DNA from: Yamagishiella unicocca
Lineage: Eukaryota; Chlorophyta; Chlorophyceae; Chlamydomonadales; Volvocaceae
DNA length: 64,000 nucleotides
NCBI GenBank assembly: GCA_003116995.1
Contig: BDSL01000054.1
Coordinates: 372,001-436,000, forward strand
Direction of reading: 5' to 3'
A program made the position numbers and the translations under genes. Positions 39,601-51,844 of this stretch are shown piece by piece. Within the stretch, counting starts at the first letter, position 1, and every line of letters starts with the position of its first letter. Below the pieces are notes generated by a model. That model searched no databases and was not told where the DNA came from. It saw only the letters and a program-made list of their open reading frames with translations.

Positions 39601-42600
39601 CAGCTCACCGCGGGGTGCCGCCGCCGCCCCCGCCCCCGCCCCCGCCGCCGCCGCCGCCGCCGGCGGACCGCTGTCGCTGAAGCGGGGGGCGGGTCGGCCC
39701 ACGGGGACGCTGCGCGGGTCGCGTGCCGCCACTGAGTGCTTGTACCCGGGGCCTGGGCGACCGCCCCAGCCGGTCCGCACGCGCAGTGCCGTCACGGCGG
39801 CTGCGGGTGCGGCGGCGGGGCCGGAGGGAACGGGTGCAGCAGAGGGTGGAGCAGAGGGGCCGCTAACGACTGATTCTAGCCAAGCGCCACCCACAACACC
39901 CGGGACTGCCGTGGTTGCTGTCGCGACTGCTGCCACTGTCGCCGCTGCTGCCGCTGTTGACACTGCTGCCGCTGCTGCCGCTGCTGCCACTGCTGCTGCC
40001 ATGAGCCGCCTGGGCGGGGAGCGTGGCCGGGGGCGGAGCAGCGGACGAGGGCTGGACCGAGGGCGCGGCAGGGCGTGGGAGCGGAAGCATGAGGAGCGGA
40101 AGCAGGAGGAGCGGAAGCATGAGGAGCGGAAGCAGGAGGAGCGGAAGCAAGAGGAGCGGAAGCAGGAGGAGCGGAAGCAGGGGGAGCGGAAGCAGGAGGA
40201 GCGGAAGCAGGGGCCACCGAAGGTGCCGCCTGATCTGGCAGCGGAGGAGGGGCCGCCTGTGAAGCGGCGCAGGCTGGGGCTGTGGGCCCCGAGGCTCCCT
40301 GAAGCGGTGGAGGCCACCAGGCCGGCCGGCTTGGAAGTAGGGCAGCAGCCAGCCCTGGTGTCGGCAGCTGGGGGGGCCGGCGGCGGCTTGCGACCGACCG
40401 GCCGGGTGCCGCCGCCGTCAGCCGCCGCCGCCGCTGCCGCCGCCGCCGCGCATGCGGACAGCGGCGGCGGCCAGGGGCCAACGCGACAGCTGCCGGCCGT
40501 CGCCCCTGTCACTAGGTGCGCGGCGGCGGCGGAGGCCGCAGAGGCCGCGGACGCCGCGGAGGCGATGGGCGCGGCGGCGGCGGTGGCGGTGGCGGTGGCG
40601 GTGGCGGCGGCGGCGGCACGGCCCAGTGGATCGCCGCCGGGGAGTGCCGCGGCGGCTGCACCGGCGGACGTCGCCAGCGTGCGTCAGCGCGCTCGCGGGG
40701 ACCCGGTGGTCCGAGACCTCGATCTGGGGTTCCTGGCCCTGTCGTCGGGAGCTAGGACGACGCGCAATCGACCAGCGCCGCCAGCGGCCGAGGCGCAGCC
40801 GCAGCTGCAGCCGACGTTGGAGGCGGGGGGGCGGCGGCCGCCGCAGCCCAAGCCCAAGCCCAAGCCCCAGCCAATGGACGGTCGGAGGGTGGTCGGGGCT
40901 GATGGGTCGGGGGCGGCGGCGGCGGCCCGGGGGCACCATGCGGCCGTAGCGCCGTCGGGGCTGTCACGCGCGGGTAGGCGACGAGGCGGCGCGAGGCGGC
41001 GTGCGGCCGCAAAGGTGGGTGTGGGAGGAGACCCGTGGGTCGGCACCCATAGTAAGGACCGATTAGGAAGCGTTTGGTACAGTCCGCGCTGAGGGAGGGA
41101 GGGGGGAGGGGGGGAGGGAGGGAGGGAGGGAGGGAGGGAGAGAGGGGGGAGGGAGGGAGGGAGGGAGGGAGGGAGGGAGGGAGGTGTGGCATGGGGGCAG
41201 GGGGAGCGGGGAAGGCTGAGGAGTGCGGTGGGGTACCAGGGCGGCATGGGGAGCCAGCGGGGCCAGGCTGCGGCGTTGGTGATTGCTGCCGTGTATGCGG
41301 CTTAGCTGCCGTGTATGCGGCTTAGCTGCCTGCAGCGCCATTGCCTGCAGCGCCATTGCCTGCAGCGCCATTGCCTGCAGCGCCATTGCCTGCAGCGCCA
41401 TTGCCTGCAGCGCCATTGCCTGCAGCGCCATTGCCTGCAGCGCCATTGCCTGCAGCGCCATTGCCTGCAGCGCCTGCCGCGCCATTGCCTGCAGCGCCAT
41501 TGCCTGCAGCGCCATTGCCTGCAGCGCCATTGCCTGCAGCGCCATTGCCTGCAGCGCCATTGCCTGCCGCGCCTGCCGCGCCATCGCCTGCCGCGCCCTG
41601 CCGAGTTGTTGGCTGAACTCTCGGAGGACCTCCGGCCGCAATTCCCTAACATGCAGTGCCGCCACGCATGTACCCGGTGGTGCGTACATACCATACACAC
41701 ACACGCATTCGTACCATATACACACACGCATTGTACCGTACGCACACACGCATTCGTACCATACACACACACGCATTCGTACCATACACACACACGCTTT
41801 CTTACCATAGACACATACATACGCATTCGTACCATACACACACATGCATTCGTACCATACACACGCATTCATGCCCGGAAACCATGCCGCCTCGCCTTTT
41901 TCGTTTCACCGGGTGGGTCCCCCCGCTGCACCCCTCACCCCTCACCCCTCGCCCCGGAACCTGCGTTCAGAGGGGCACCGAGCTCAAAGTGCAGCGGCAC
42001 GCCCGGCTGCACGTGGGGGTGGATCAGGTCCGGCAGTGGTTCGGCAGTGTGGGGCCGTGGCTCGGCCTGCACATCAAGGTGGGCTGCGGGGACGGGGGAG
42101 GGCAGGGACGGGTTGAAACGACTGCCCCGCCCCCGCCCAGTTCGGGCGCACGTGCAAACACGTCCAACAATGCCCTAGGTGCCCGTGCACGTGCCCGTGT
42201 ACGTGCCCGTGCACGTATCGCAACACCCAACTGCCCGTGCAAGTGCCCGTGCAAGTGTCCTAACGCGGGGCCCGTGCACGGGCAAATGCGACAGCATAGC
42301 TGCCCGCGCGCACGTGCTGCACGGGCAACTACTGCACCCTCGGATTCGCCCGTGCACGGGCCCGCCCACAACGCCTCTGCTTGTGAGGATAGCAGCCAGG
42401 CGCATTATCATCATCAACACACACGAATCCACCTGGCGGCAGGCCACGACGTGTCCCCTATCCCCCCCCCATCACGCCGTGGCACCGCTCCTCATCACCA
42501 CACCACGGCACCGCTCCTCCGCCTGCGCCCACGCGCTTCACGCCCCCCGCCCGCCATGCCCGCGTCCCGCACCAACCGCCATTCCTCACGTAGGTTGTGC

Positions 42601-44961
42601 TGGACGGGCGCGTACTGCCTGAGGTACACCAAGCCGACTTGCAGTACAACAAGGAGGGCCGCTATCACACCATGACGGGCGGCACCCTGCGCCGCGCCGC
42701 CATTGGCAAGTGCATTGTTGGCTGGGCTGGCTCGCCGCCGGACAGTTTGACGATGGTCTTGAGGTCGCCCGCCAAGAAAGCGGGCCCAGCCGCTGGCGGC
42801 GGTCCCGGCGGCTCCGCGCTGCCGCTCAGGCAGCAAGTAGAGGGAGGCGGTGCGGAGGAAGCGGCGGGCCAGGAGGAGTCCGAGGAGGAGGCGGACGGGG
42901 AGGAGGAGGAGGAGGAGGAGGAGGACGAGGAGGACGAGGAGGAGGAGGACGAGGGGGAGGAGGAGGAGGAAGAAGAGGAAGGGGCGCGCCAGGAGAGCGT
43001 GGCGGAAGGGGCGGCGGCGGAAGGTGCACACAAACAGCCGCAGCAGCCGCAGCAGCAGCACGTGCATGAGGAGCAGCAACACGAACCCCAGCAAACTTTC
43101 AAGGGCGAGGCGAACCAAAGCGAGGAGCGGGAGGACGAGGAACACGGGCAGCCAGTAGCGGTATCGCCGCCCGCGCCGCCGCCGCTGCCGCCGGCGGTGG
43201 CGGCGGCGGCGGAGGTCCTGGCTGCGGGCTCGGCGGACCCCGGCGTGGGGGCTGCCGTCTCCGTCGCCCTCCCAGGCGGCGGCGCCGCAGCCAGTCAGGC
43301 AGCCGCCGCGGCAGCGTGGGGCGCTGTAGCGGGTGCAGCTGCTGCTGCGGCCGCGGAGGCGGTCGGTGCAGCAGCGGGCGGCGATGTAGGTACGGTTACA
43401 GCTGCTGCTGCGACGCCGGGTGTGACCGCTGCTACCGCTGCTACTGCTGCTGCTGCTACTGCTGCTGCTGCTGCGGCGGCGGCGGCGGCGGCGGGGGGTG
43501 TCAGGGCACCCCGCAAGTCGTCCAAACACGTGGTGCTGCCCACGGGTGCTTTGGAGGTGGACGCAATCATCGCGGCCGTCCTGGATGACGACATCGCCGG
43601 TACGGCACTGGATGCCACGTCAGCAGGCGCCGCGGTGCTGCGGGACGCTGACCCCCTGACGTCTGCCGTACCCGCTGCCGCCTCCGTCGCCGCTGCGCTG
43701 GGAGGTGCAGCGACGGCAGCGGCATCCGATGACGCCGCCGCAGCCGCCAGTGACAGACTGGCGGCCTCTGCCGTACTCGTCGCGCCTACTCCTGCCGCCG
43801 CCGCCGTCACGGTCGATAATGGCGCCGCCGCCGCACCCGCCGCAGCAGTCGCAGCAGCCGCTGATGCCGTCCGTGGTGCAATCGTCGCAGGCGACCCACC
43901 AGGCGAGGCCGCCATCTCGCCGCCATCTGCCGCCGGCACGGCCGCGGTCTCCGGAGACGTTGGCTGCACCGCTGCTGCCGCTGCCGCTGGAGCTGGAGCT
44001 GCCGCTGCCGCTGCCGCTGCCGCAAACACGATTATGGCCGCTGCTGCTGCTGCCGCTGCCGCTGGAGCTGGAGCTGCAAAGACGACTATGGCCGTTCGCA
44101 CATCAGCCGACTCCTGTTCGCCCGTTGCGGCCGCAGCTACCGGCGCTGCCGGCGCTGCTCACCCAGCGGCAGCAACAGTACCAGCGGCACCTGCAGCGAC
44201 ACCAGCGGCACCAGCGGCACCAGCAATGCCACCAGCAGCACCAGCAGCGGCACCAGCGGCGGAGAAGCAGGGCGGCGCGGCGATGGCGCTCCCAGCTGCG
44301 GCGGCGCCAGCGGCTGACTCGAGCTTACTGGGTGCGTTGGTGCCGGGCCGGCTGATGGTGGCCCTGAGAGCAGCACTAGGATGTAAGCCCACCTCGACGA
44401 GCGCGCCTGGGGTCTCTGCCGCAGCCGGCAAGTTATCCCGGGGAGGCTTTCATGGGGCTTATGAGCTAGGTGAGGTAGCTTGGTAACACGGGATTTGCAA
44501 GGAAAACCCGGGGGGGGCCCAGACGACCCGTGACACGACAACGGAATCTGAGGCCAGAAACCCGCACCCGTGCTGGGTGGGTAGAGGGACCGCATGTTGG
44601 ACGGCAGGCCCATCGTAAGTTCGTAACGTGTTCGGAGGTTACGATGACGCCCAGCGAGCCCGGAGGAGTTGCGTCGAGGAGACCAGAAAGCAAGGAAAAA
44701 CAGTGTACGAAAGAGAAAACGTTTAAAGCAGACGTTTTTTGAGGTGCATGCGGAGACGGGGTGGGGCGACGGAGCAGGGGGCGGGTGCCACCTCGCTTGT
44801 GCATCTCGTAAGAGTGGGGTGTGATGATGTCGCGCGGCTGGGTTGCCGTTGCCTCGTGTGTGCAATGCTGGGTGCGCCGGGCAAGCAATGCTGCGTGTGT
44901 CTGCGTCGTTCTGTGCTCAGGAGCTGAGGTGGCGGACGGGGAGTCGGACGGCACCCAGCAC

Positions 44962-44993
<32 letters not shown>

Positions 44994-47900
44994 ACCGGCT
45001 GCGGCCCTCGCGGCCTTCGAGGCGGCTGCGACGGCTGCGGGGTCGTCCTCCTGCCACCAGGCGCTGGCGCTGGAGGTCGAGTCGACGAGCGGCGCCGGCT
45101 TCGTTCCTGCCCACATGCCGAAGGCACGTCATGTTTGTTGCTGCTGTTGTTGCTGCTGCTGCTGTTGCTGCTGCTACTGCTGCCCCCAACGATAGCCCCG
45201 CCGCCGCCCTCCTTCTCCCCTGCACCCCCACACCCCCGCCGCCCGTGTCATGTAACCGGGTCTCCTTGCCGCCTCACGCCGCCTCACGGCCCCCCTGCCC
45301 CCCGCTCCGCTGCCCTCCGACCCTCTGTCCGTGTGTTCCCCCCTCCCCTCCTTTTCGCGTCAACGGTTTGTATGCCACCCCCCCCCCAGGGTCCCGAGCC
45401 GACGCCGGTGGTGATCCGGGCCACGCGGCTGCGTATTGCCGCAACCCAGGTGCAGCAGTGGTTAGGAGACGTGGGGAAGCGCAGTCCAGTCAAGCTCAAG
45501 GTGAGCGTTACACCAACTCCTACGGTATTTATTGCTCATTACTGCCGTATCGCGTTACAGCAGAAGAAGGGGTCGAATGGCCAGCACTCAGATCCCAGCC
45601 ACCCGGTGATAGAGGCCAGCACTCAGATCCCAGCCACCCCTTCGGAGACACAAAATCCAGAAAATAATAGAAAGACGCACGGCCCTGACACCCACCCATA
45701 TTGAGATTGCACTAGTGGCCGACAGTGATGACAGTCACCACATTGCACCCCGCGCCTAAACAAACGGCAAACACGCCCTGTAAGGCAATAAGAAGAGAAC
45801 GCCCCGAAAGGCGGCGAAACCACCCAAACCGAATGGGACCCCGCACGGCGCCAGGGGCGCCCCGTATTGAGACCGGAGCGGCGCCCCCGACGTCGAGTGC
45901 AGCAGAGCCGAGCACACGGCCGCTACCCAGGGGAGGAGGGCGGGAATGTTAGAGGCCGCCGTCCCGGCAGAGGGACACGGCTCTTTGGTACTATCAGCAC
46001 AACGGCAGATACTGAGAACAGGCAGGCGCGCAACCTAAGCAGCAGCCACCACCAGTCGCCGTACCAGTCGTCGTACCCGCACCATGCGCTGGACACCTGC
46101 ACGCCACGGCAGTCTATTCGCAATAAACAGCCTTATCTCATTCATACTTCACTCGATAAGCCATGTCTTATCCTCCCCCGCCCCCAGCGCGCGCCCATGT
46201 CGTGAACTCGGTTTTCATGCCCGCCCATCCAAACCCCCCGGGAAAGGAGAACTCCCGGGAAAACGGTTTTTACGCTGTAAAAAGAGGTGTGTGCTCCACC
46301 GGGTTACCGCAAAAACCTAAAAACCTAAAACCCTAAAAACCCTAAAACCCTGCGCACAGCGGTCGGGTGGAATGCATGTCGGGAGGACGCGTCAAAGCGA
46401 GCTGGGCAGCAGGTCGAACCAATCGCCCAGCCCCGACCCCTCGAACCGTGTTTGCTCTCGCAGTGCCGCACCACTACCATCTTGCTGCCGTACTGCCGTA
46501 CCACAACCCACTCCCTCGGCCCCGTCCCTCCCCCCTACCCCGGCCCCCCCCGGGCCCGGGCAGGTCACGCTGGACGACACCCCGCTGCCGGAGGTGTACC
46601 ACGGCACCCTGGTGTACGACAGCAACTCCGCCCTGCCGGGCGCCGAGCACCTGGTCTCTTGCCGCCCCTTCAAGAAGGTTGCCATGGGCAACGTGATGTG
46701 CGGCTGGACGTGGGAGCCGGCAGATGGTGCGCTGGTGTTGCTGCTGAGGTCGCGCCGCGACACTGCCGTACCCGAAGGTGCCGTACCAGGGAAGATCCCT
46801 GGCGCGTGTGAGTCCCCACCGGCGGGCGGGTTGCCGGGAGGCGGCAGCGGCGGTGATGTCAGTAAGGGCGGTGTCAAGAAGGGCGACGTCATTAAGGGCG
46901 GTGGCGACCACTCTGATGAAGATCTAGGGCAACAGCTGCTACAGCAGCCGCAGCAGCGGCAACAGCGGCAACAGCGGCAACAGCGGCAACCGGTGGGGCA
47001 GCTGGTAGCTGCTGGCGTAGCGGGTGCGGCTGCCACCGCCGCCACCACCGCCGCCACCGCCGCCACCGCCGCTGGGACCCCCGCTGCCGCTGCTCAGTCG
47101 CCTCCACCGGCTGCAGCCGCTGGTCCGGCGACCTCCTCGCCGCCTGCGGGGTCAGCACAAGCAGGTGGGCGACAGACGACGCGTCGCCCGTCAGCAGTGT
47201 CGTACGGTGCCGTACATGCCGGTGGCGATGTTGCCGATGTTGTGGTGGTGGTAGCTCGCGCGAGCATCCCCCCCTGCCGCCCCCTGCCGCCCCCTGCCAC
47301 CTCCCGCCACCGTGCTGAGCTGAAAACGCGTCACTTCTGAGGGGCTTGCCTGCTCCCATGTCGGGCACCCCTCCTCGCTTGCTGATCTCCGGGGCCGCCC
47401 ACCAAGCTCCATGCCGCCGTCCTGCATCGCACCTTTCCATGTCCTGACGACTTCACCACTGCCCAACCCCACCACTGTCCAACCCCATCCTGCCTGCCCC
47501 CAACCTCATCCTGCCTGCCCTCAACATCGCAGCCACAGCAGCCGCCACTGCTGCCGAGGCTGCATGCCAAGTGCCCCGGGAGAAGCAGCCCAACTGGACC
47601 GCCAGTCCGGCGGCCGCAGGGGCGGCCGGTGTGGAGGCCGCAGGGTCGGCCGGTGTGGGGGCCGCAGCCACGACATCCGCCGCGGTCGCTACCACCAGGG
47701 TGCGCGTGGGGGCTGCGCGTGGGGGCTGCGCGTGGGGGCTGCGCGTGGGGGCTGCGAGTGGGGGCTGCGAGTGGGGGCTGCGAGTGGGGGCTGCGAGTGG
47801 GGGCTGCGAGTGGGGGCTGCGAGTGGGGGCTGCGAGTGGGGGCTGCGCGTGGGGGCTGCGCGTGGGGGCTGCGCGTGGGGGCTGCGAGTGGGGGCTGCGA

Positions 47901-49196
47901 GTGGGGGCTGCGAGTGGGGGCTGCGAGTGGGGGCTGCGAGTGGGGGCTGCGCGTGGGGGCTGCGCGTGGGGGCTGCGAGTGGGGGCTGCGAGTGGGGGCT
48001 GCGAGTGGGGGCTGCGAGTGGGGGCTGCGCGTGGGGGCTGCGCGTGGGGGCTGCGAGTGGGGGCTGCGAGTGGGGGCTGCGAGTGGGGGCTGCGAGTGGG
48101 GGCTGCGAGTGGGGGCTGCGCGTGGGGGCTGCGCGTGGGGGCTGCGAGTGGGGGCTGCGAGTGGGGGCTGCGAGTGGGGGCTGCGAGTGGGGGCTGCGAG
48201 TGGGGGCTGCGAGTGGGGGCTGCGAGTGGGGGCTGCGAGTGGGGGCTGCGAGTGGGGGCTGTGCGAGATGCGGCCCTCCACGCCCACCCGCCCTCCCTGG
48301 CCCTCCACGCCCACCCGCCCCCCTCCCGCCCCCCGCAGCCCGGCCCCCCCAAGCTGATACGCCGCTCCATCCGCCTCTCCGTGGGCGCCGCACACGTCCG
48401 GGAGTGGTTCGGAGCGGTGGGTCCCCGCTCCGACCTGACGGTGCAGGTGAGCGCCGGCGGTACCGGTAGTGGCGGCGGCAGTAGCGGCAGTGGCGGTGGC
48501 GGTAGTAGCGGCAGTAGCGGCGACGGCAGTAGCGGGCCTAGCCCACGGGCCTTCCTAATCGGCTTCCTAGCCCACGCGCTTTCCGCAACCCCTTAAACGC
48601 CGACCTACGGGTTTCCCCTCCATCGTCCCCCGCCAAGGTGAACCTGGATGGTCACCTGCTGCCCGAGGTATACAGCGCCGAGTTGATGTGGCAGAACTAC
48701 GGTCACTACTTCACCGGACGCGCCTTGAGGCATATGACCATTGGCAAATGGTACCTGGGCTTCAACCGCAAGATTGAGGGCGGCAAGTTCACGTTGCTGC
48801 TGCTGTCGGCAGGGCCGCAGCCGCAGGCGCTGATGCAGCAAACGGAGGGAGAGGGAGGAGGACGGGAAGGAGGGGAGGGAGGGGGCCTTGGCGGGGAGGA
48901 GGACGAGGAGGAGGAGGGGCCCGCTGTCACGCGGATCTGCCCTCCGGGCGTGAGCGGCAACGAAGGCGGCGGGGGCGAGGCGAGCAGCGCGCAAGCGCCA
49001 GCTCAGCAGCAGCCGCGACAGGAGCAACAACGACGAGAGCAACAGCAGGAGCAACAGCAACGACAACAAGAGATCGAATTGGGGCAACAACAAGACCAAC
49101 AACGCCATTTTCAGCAAGGACAACAACGGCAACAGCAACAGCAGGAGCAACAACAACCACGATCAGAGCAGCAACAAGGACTGGAGCAACAAGGAA

Positions 49197-49230
<34 letters not shown>

Positions 49231-49263
49231 CGAATTAATGCAAGGAAATGAGCAGCAGCAACG

Positions 49264-49308
<45 letters not shown>

Positions 49309-51801
49309 ACCGCAGCAACAGCACCCACCCGCTCGCGCACCCGACCAGCCCAACGCCAAGGGCGGTGTGACCCCGGGGTGGTCGTCACCGCTGGTGGCTG
49401 CGGTTGCAACCACCACAAGCACCGCAACCACCGCGCCCGCTGCTGCAGTCGTGGCGCGCGCCCCAGCCAACCCAGCAGCGGCTGCCTCCCCCCTGCCGTC
49501 CCCCCACGTGGATGCCGTTGCGGTTGCGGTTGCGGTTGCGGTTGCGGTTGCGGCCATTGGGCCGCTCGACGAGGACGGCGACGAGGCAGCGACCGCGGCT
49601 GCTGCTGGCCAGCCCACCTGCCGGACGTCCCCAGACACCGCCCCGTCCCCCGGGTCGCCGGCTGCGAAGGTGCCGAGCCTGGTGCAGGTGGGCTCTCAGC
49701 AGCTGTCCGCGGGGTGTGCGCTCCTGACGCCCTTATCGCCTGAAGTACAGACGCCCATGCAACCAGCCACCGAGCCGCTGCCCGGCGGCGCGGCGGGCCG
49801 TGAGATCACTGCGGCGCCCTTCCCTGCGCCCGCGAGCAAACCTTCGGCAGCACCGGCGGCGCCGCCGTTGGCCCCACCGGGGCCGCTTCAGCCGCCGCTT
49901 CAGCAGCCGCCGCCGCCGCCGCCTACGGAAGCGCATCAGGTGGAGCTGCCTGCGCCGATTTATCTGGTCCCCGAGCCAGCTCCCTTGTCGGGGCAAGGAC
50001 TTGCCGCTGGTCCTCCGGGACCGACGGGCGCGGTGCAGGCCCGAGCGCCAGAACGTGCGCCGCCGCTGCCGCCCGCCGGACAGCTCGCCGCCGCCACCGC
50101 CGCCGCCGCCGCACCATCGCCACCACCACCACCACCACCGCCACCACCACCACCACCGCTACCGACATTGTCGAGCGTAACGTCACCAGCACCAGCCCCA
50201 GCACCGCCCCTAGCATCTTCAAGGCCACCAACACCGCCACCGCCACCACCGACATCTGCACCAGCACCGGAACCAGCACTGGCGTTAGCACCGGAACCAG
50301 CACTGGCGCTAGCACCGGAACCAGAACCGGCGCTAGCACCGGAACCAGCACTGGCGCATTCACCGGAACCAGCACTGGCGCTAGCACCGGAATCAGAACC
50401 GGCGCTAGCACCGGAACCAGCACTGGCGCTAGCACCGGAACCAGCACTGGCGCTAGCACCGGAAACAGCACTTGAACCAACACCGCCGCCAGTACTGGAA
50501 CCAGTACTGGAACCAGCACCGGAACCAGCACCGGAACCACCACCGGAACCAGCACTGGCGCTAGCACCGGAACCAGAACCGGCGCTAGCACCGGAACCAG
50601 CACTGGCGCATTCACCGGAACCAGCACTGGCGCTAGCACCGGAACCAGCACTGGCGCTAGCACCGGAACCAGAACTGGCGCTAGCACCGGAAACAGCACT
50701 TGAACCAACACCGCCGCCAGTACTGGAACCAGTACTGGAACCAGCACCGGAACCAGCACCGGAACCAGCACCGGAACCAGCACTGGCGCTAGCACCGGAA
50801 CCAGCACCGGAACCAGCACCGGAACCAGCACTGGCGCATTCACCGGAACCAGCACTGGCGCTAGCACCGGAACCAGCACTGGCGCTAGCTCCGGAACCAG
50901 CACCGGAACCAGCACCGGAACCAGCACCGGAACCAGCACCGGAACCAGCACCGGAGCCAGCCGCGGAGCCAGCGCCGGAGCCAGCACCGGAAACACCACC
51001 GGAAATACCACCAGAAACAGCACCGGAAACACCACCGGAGCCGAAACCGAAACCACCACTTGAGCCTTGCCTAGCGCTGGATGACCCCCCAGGGCCCCCC
51101 TCGTCTCCCTCGCCCTACAGCCTGGAGGAGCTGCAGGCGTGGCTGGACCGCCAGGCCGCCGCCGCCCCCGCACCAGGGTCTCCCGGCGCCTCGGCGGCTT
51201 CTACACCCGTCCTGGACCTCGGCGGCCACACCCTCCGCGGGTTGCTGCTGCCCAGCGGCGTGCTCCGCATCCGAGTCAGCGTGTTGCTCTACAACGGCAC
51301 GTTGGAGACATCCGGAGTCCACGTGGAGGCTGCTGCCGTGGTGGGCTTCCAGGGTGTCCGTTTCCTGGGCCTGCCCGGCCCGGGCGCCGCCGCGCCGGCC
51401 GGCGACCTCCGCTCCGGCTCCAGGCAGGGCGACGAGGCGGAGGAGGGGCGGGGGCAGCAAGCCTCGGAGGTGGGTCCCGCGGTCGTGACCGCGCAGGGCA
51501 ACGGCAGCAGGGCGGTGCTGGCGGGGTGTACGGTGGTGGCAGCGGCGGCGTCAGCACCGGCGGCGGCGGCGGCGGCGGGCTGCGTCCTGGCCCGGCGGGG
51601 CGGCCAGGTGCAGCTGTCCGACTGCAGGCTCAGCGGCGGACCGTGTTTCGGCCTGGCGGCCTGCGGCCCCGGAAGCCAGGCGGCGGCGGAGCGCACCGAG
51701 GCCCGCGGCAACGGCGTCGTCGGGTACCTGGCGGTTGCTGGCGGCCGCCTGGAGGCGACGACGTGCGTGGCCATCAGCAACGGCGGCGGCCTGGACCCGG
51801 C

Positions 51802-51844
<43 letters not shown>

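Noticed and set aside
41283..42675. Open frames over the CTGCAG and CA repeats
   Set aside because: They lie in an intron between phase-compatible exons; composition follows the repeat units.
47331..48596. Several 230-350-codon open frames on both strands
   Set aside because: They are products of the 13-bp minisatellite, which is open in every frame.
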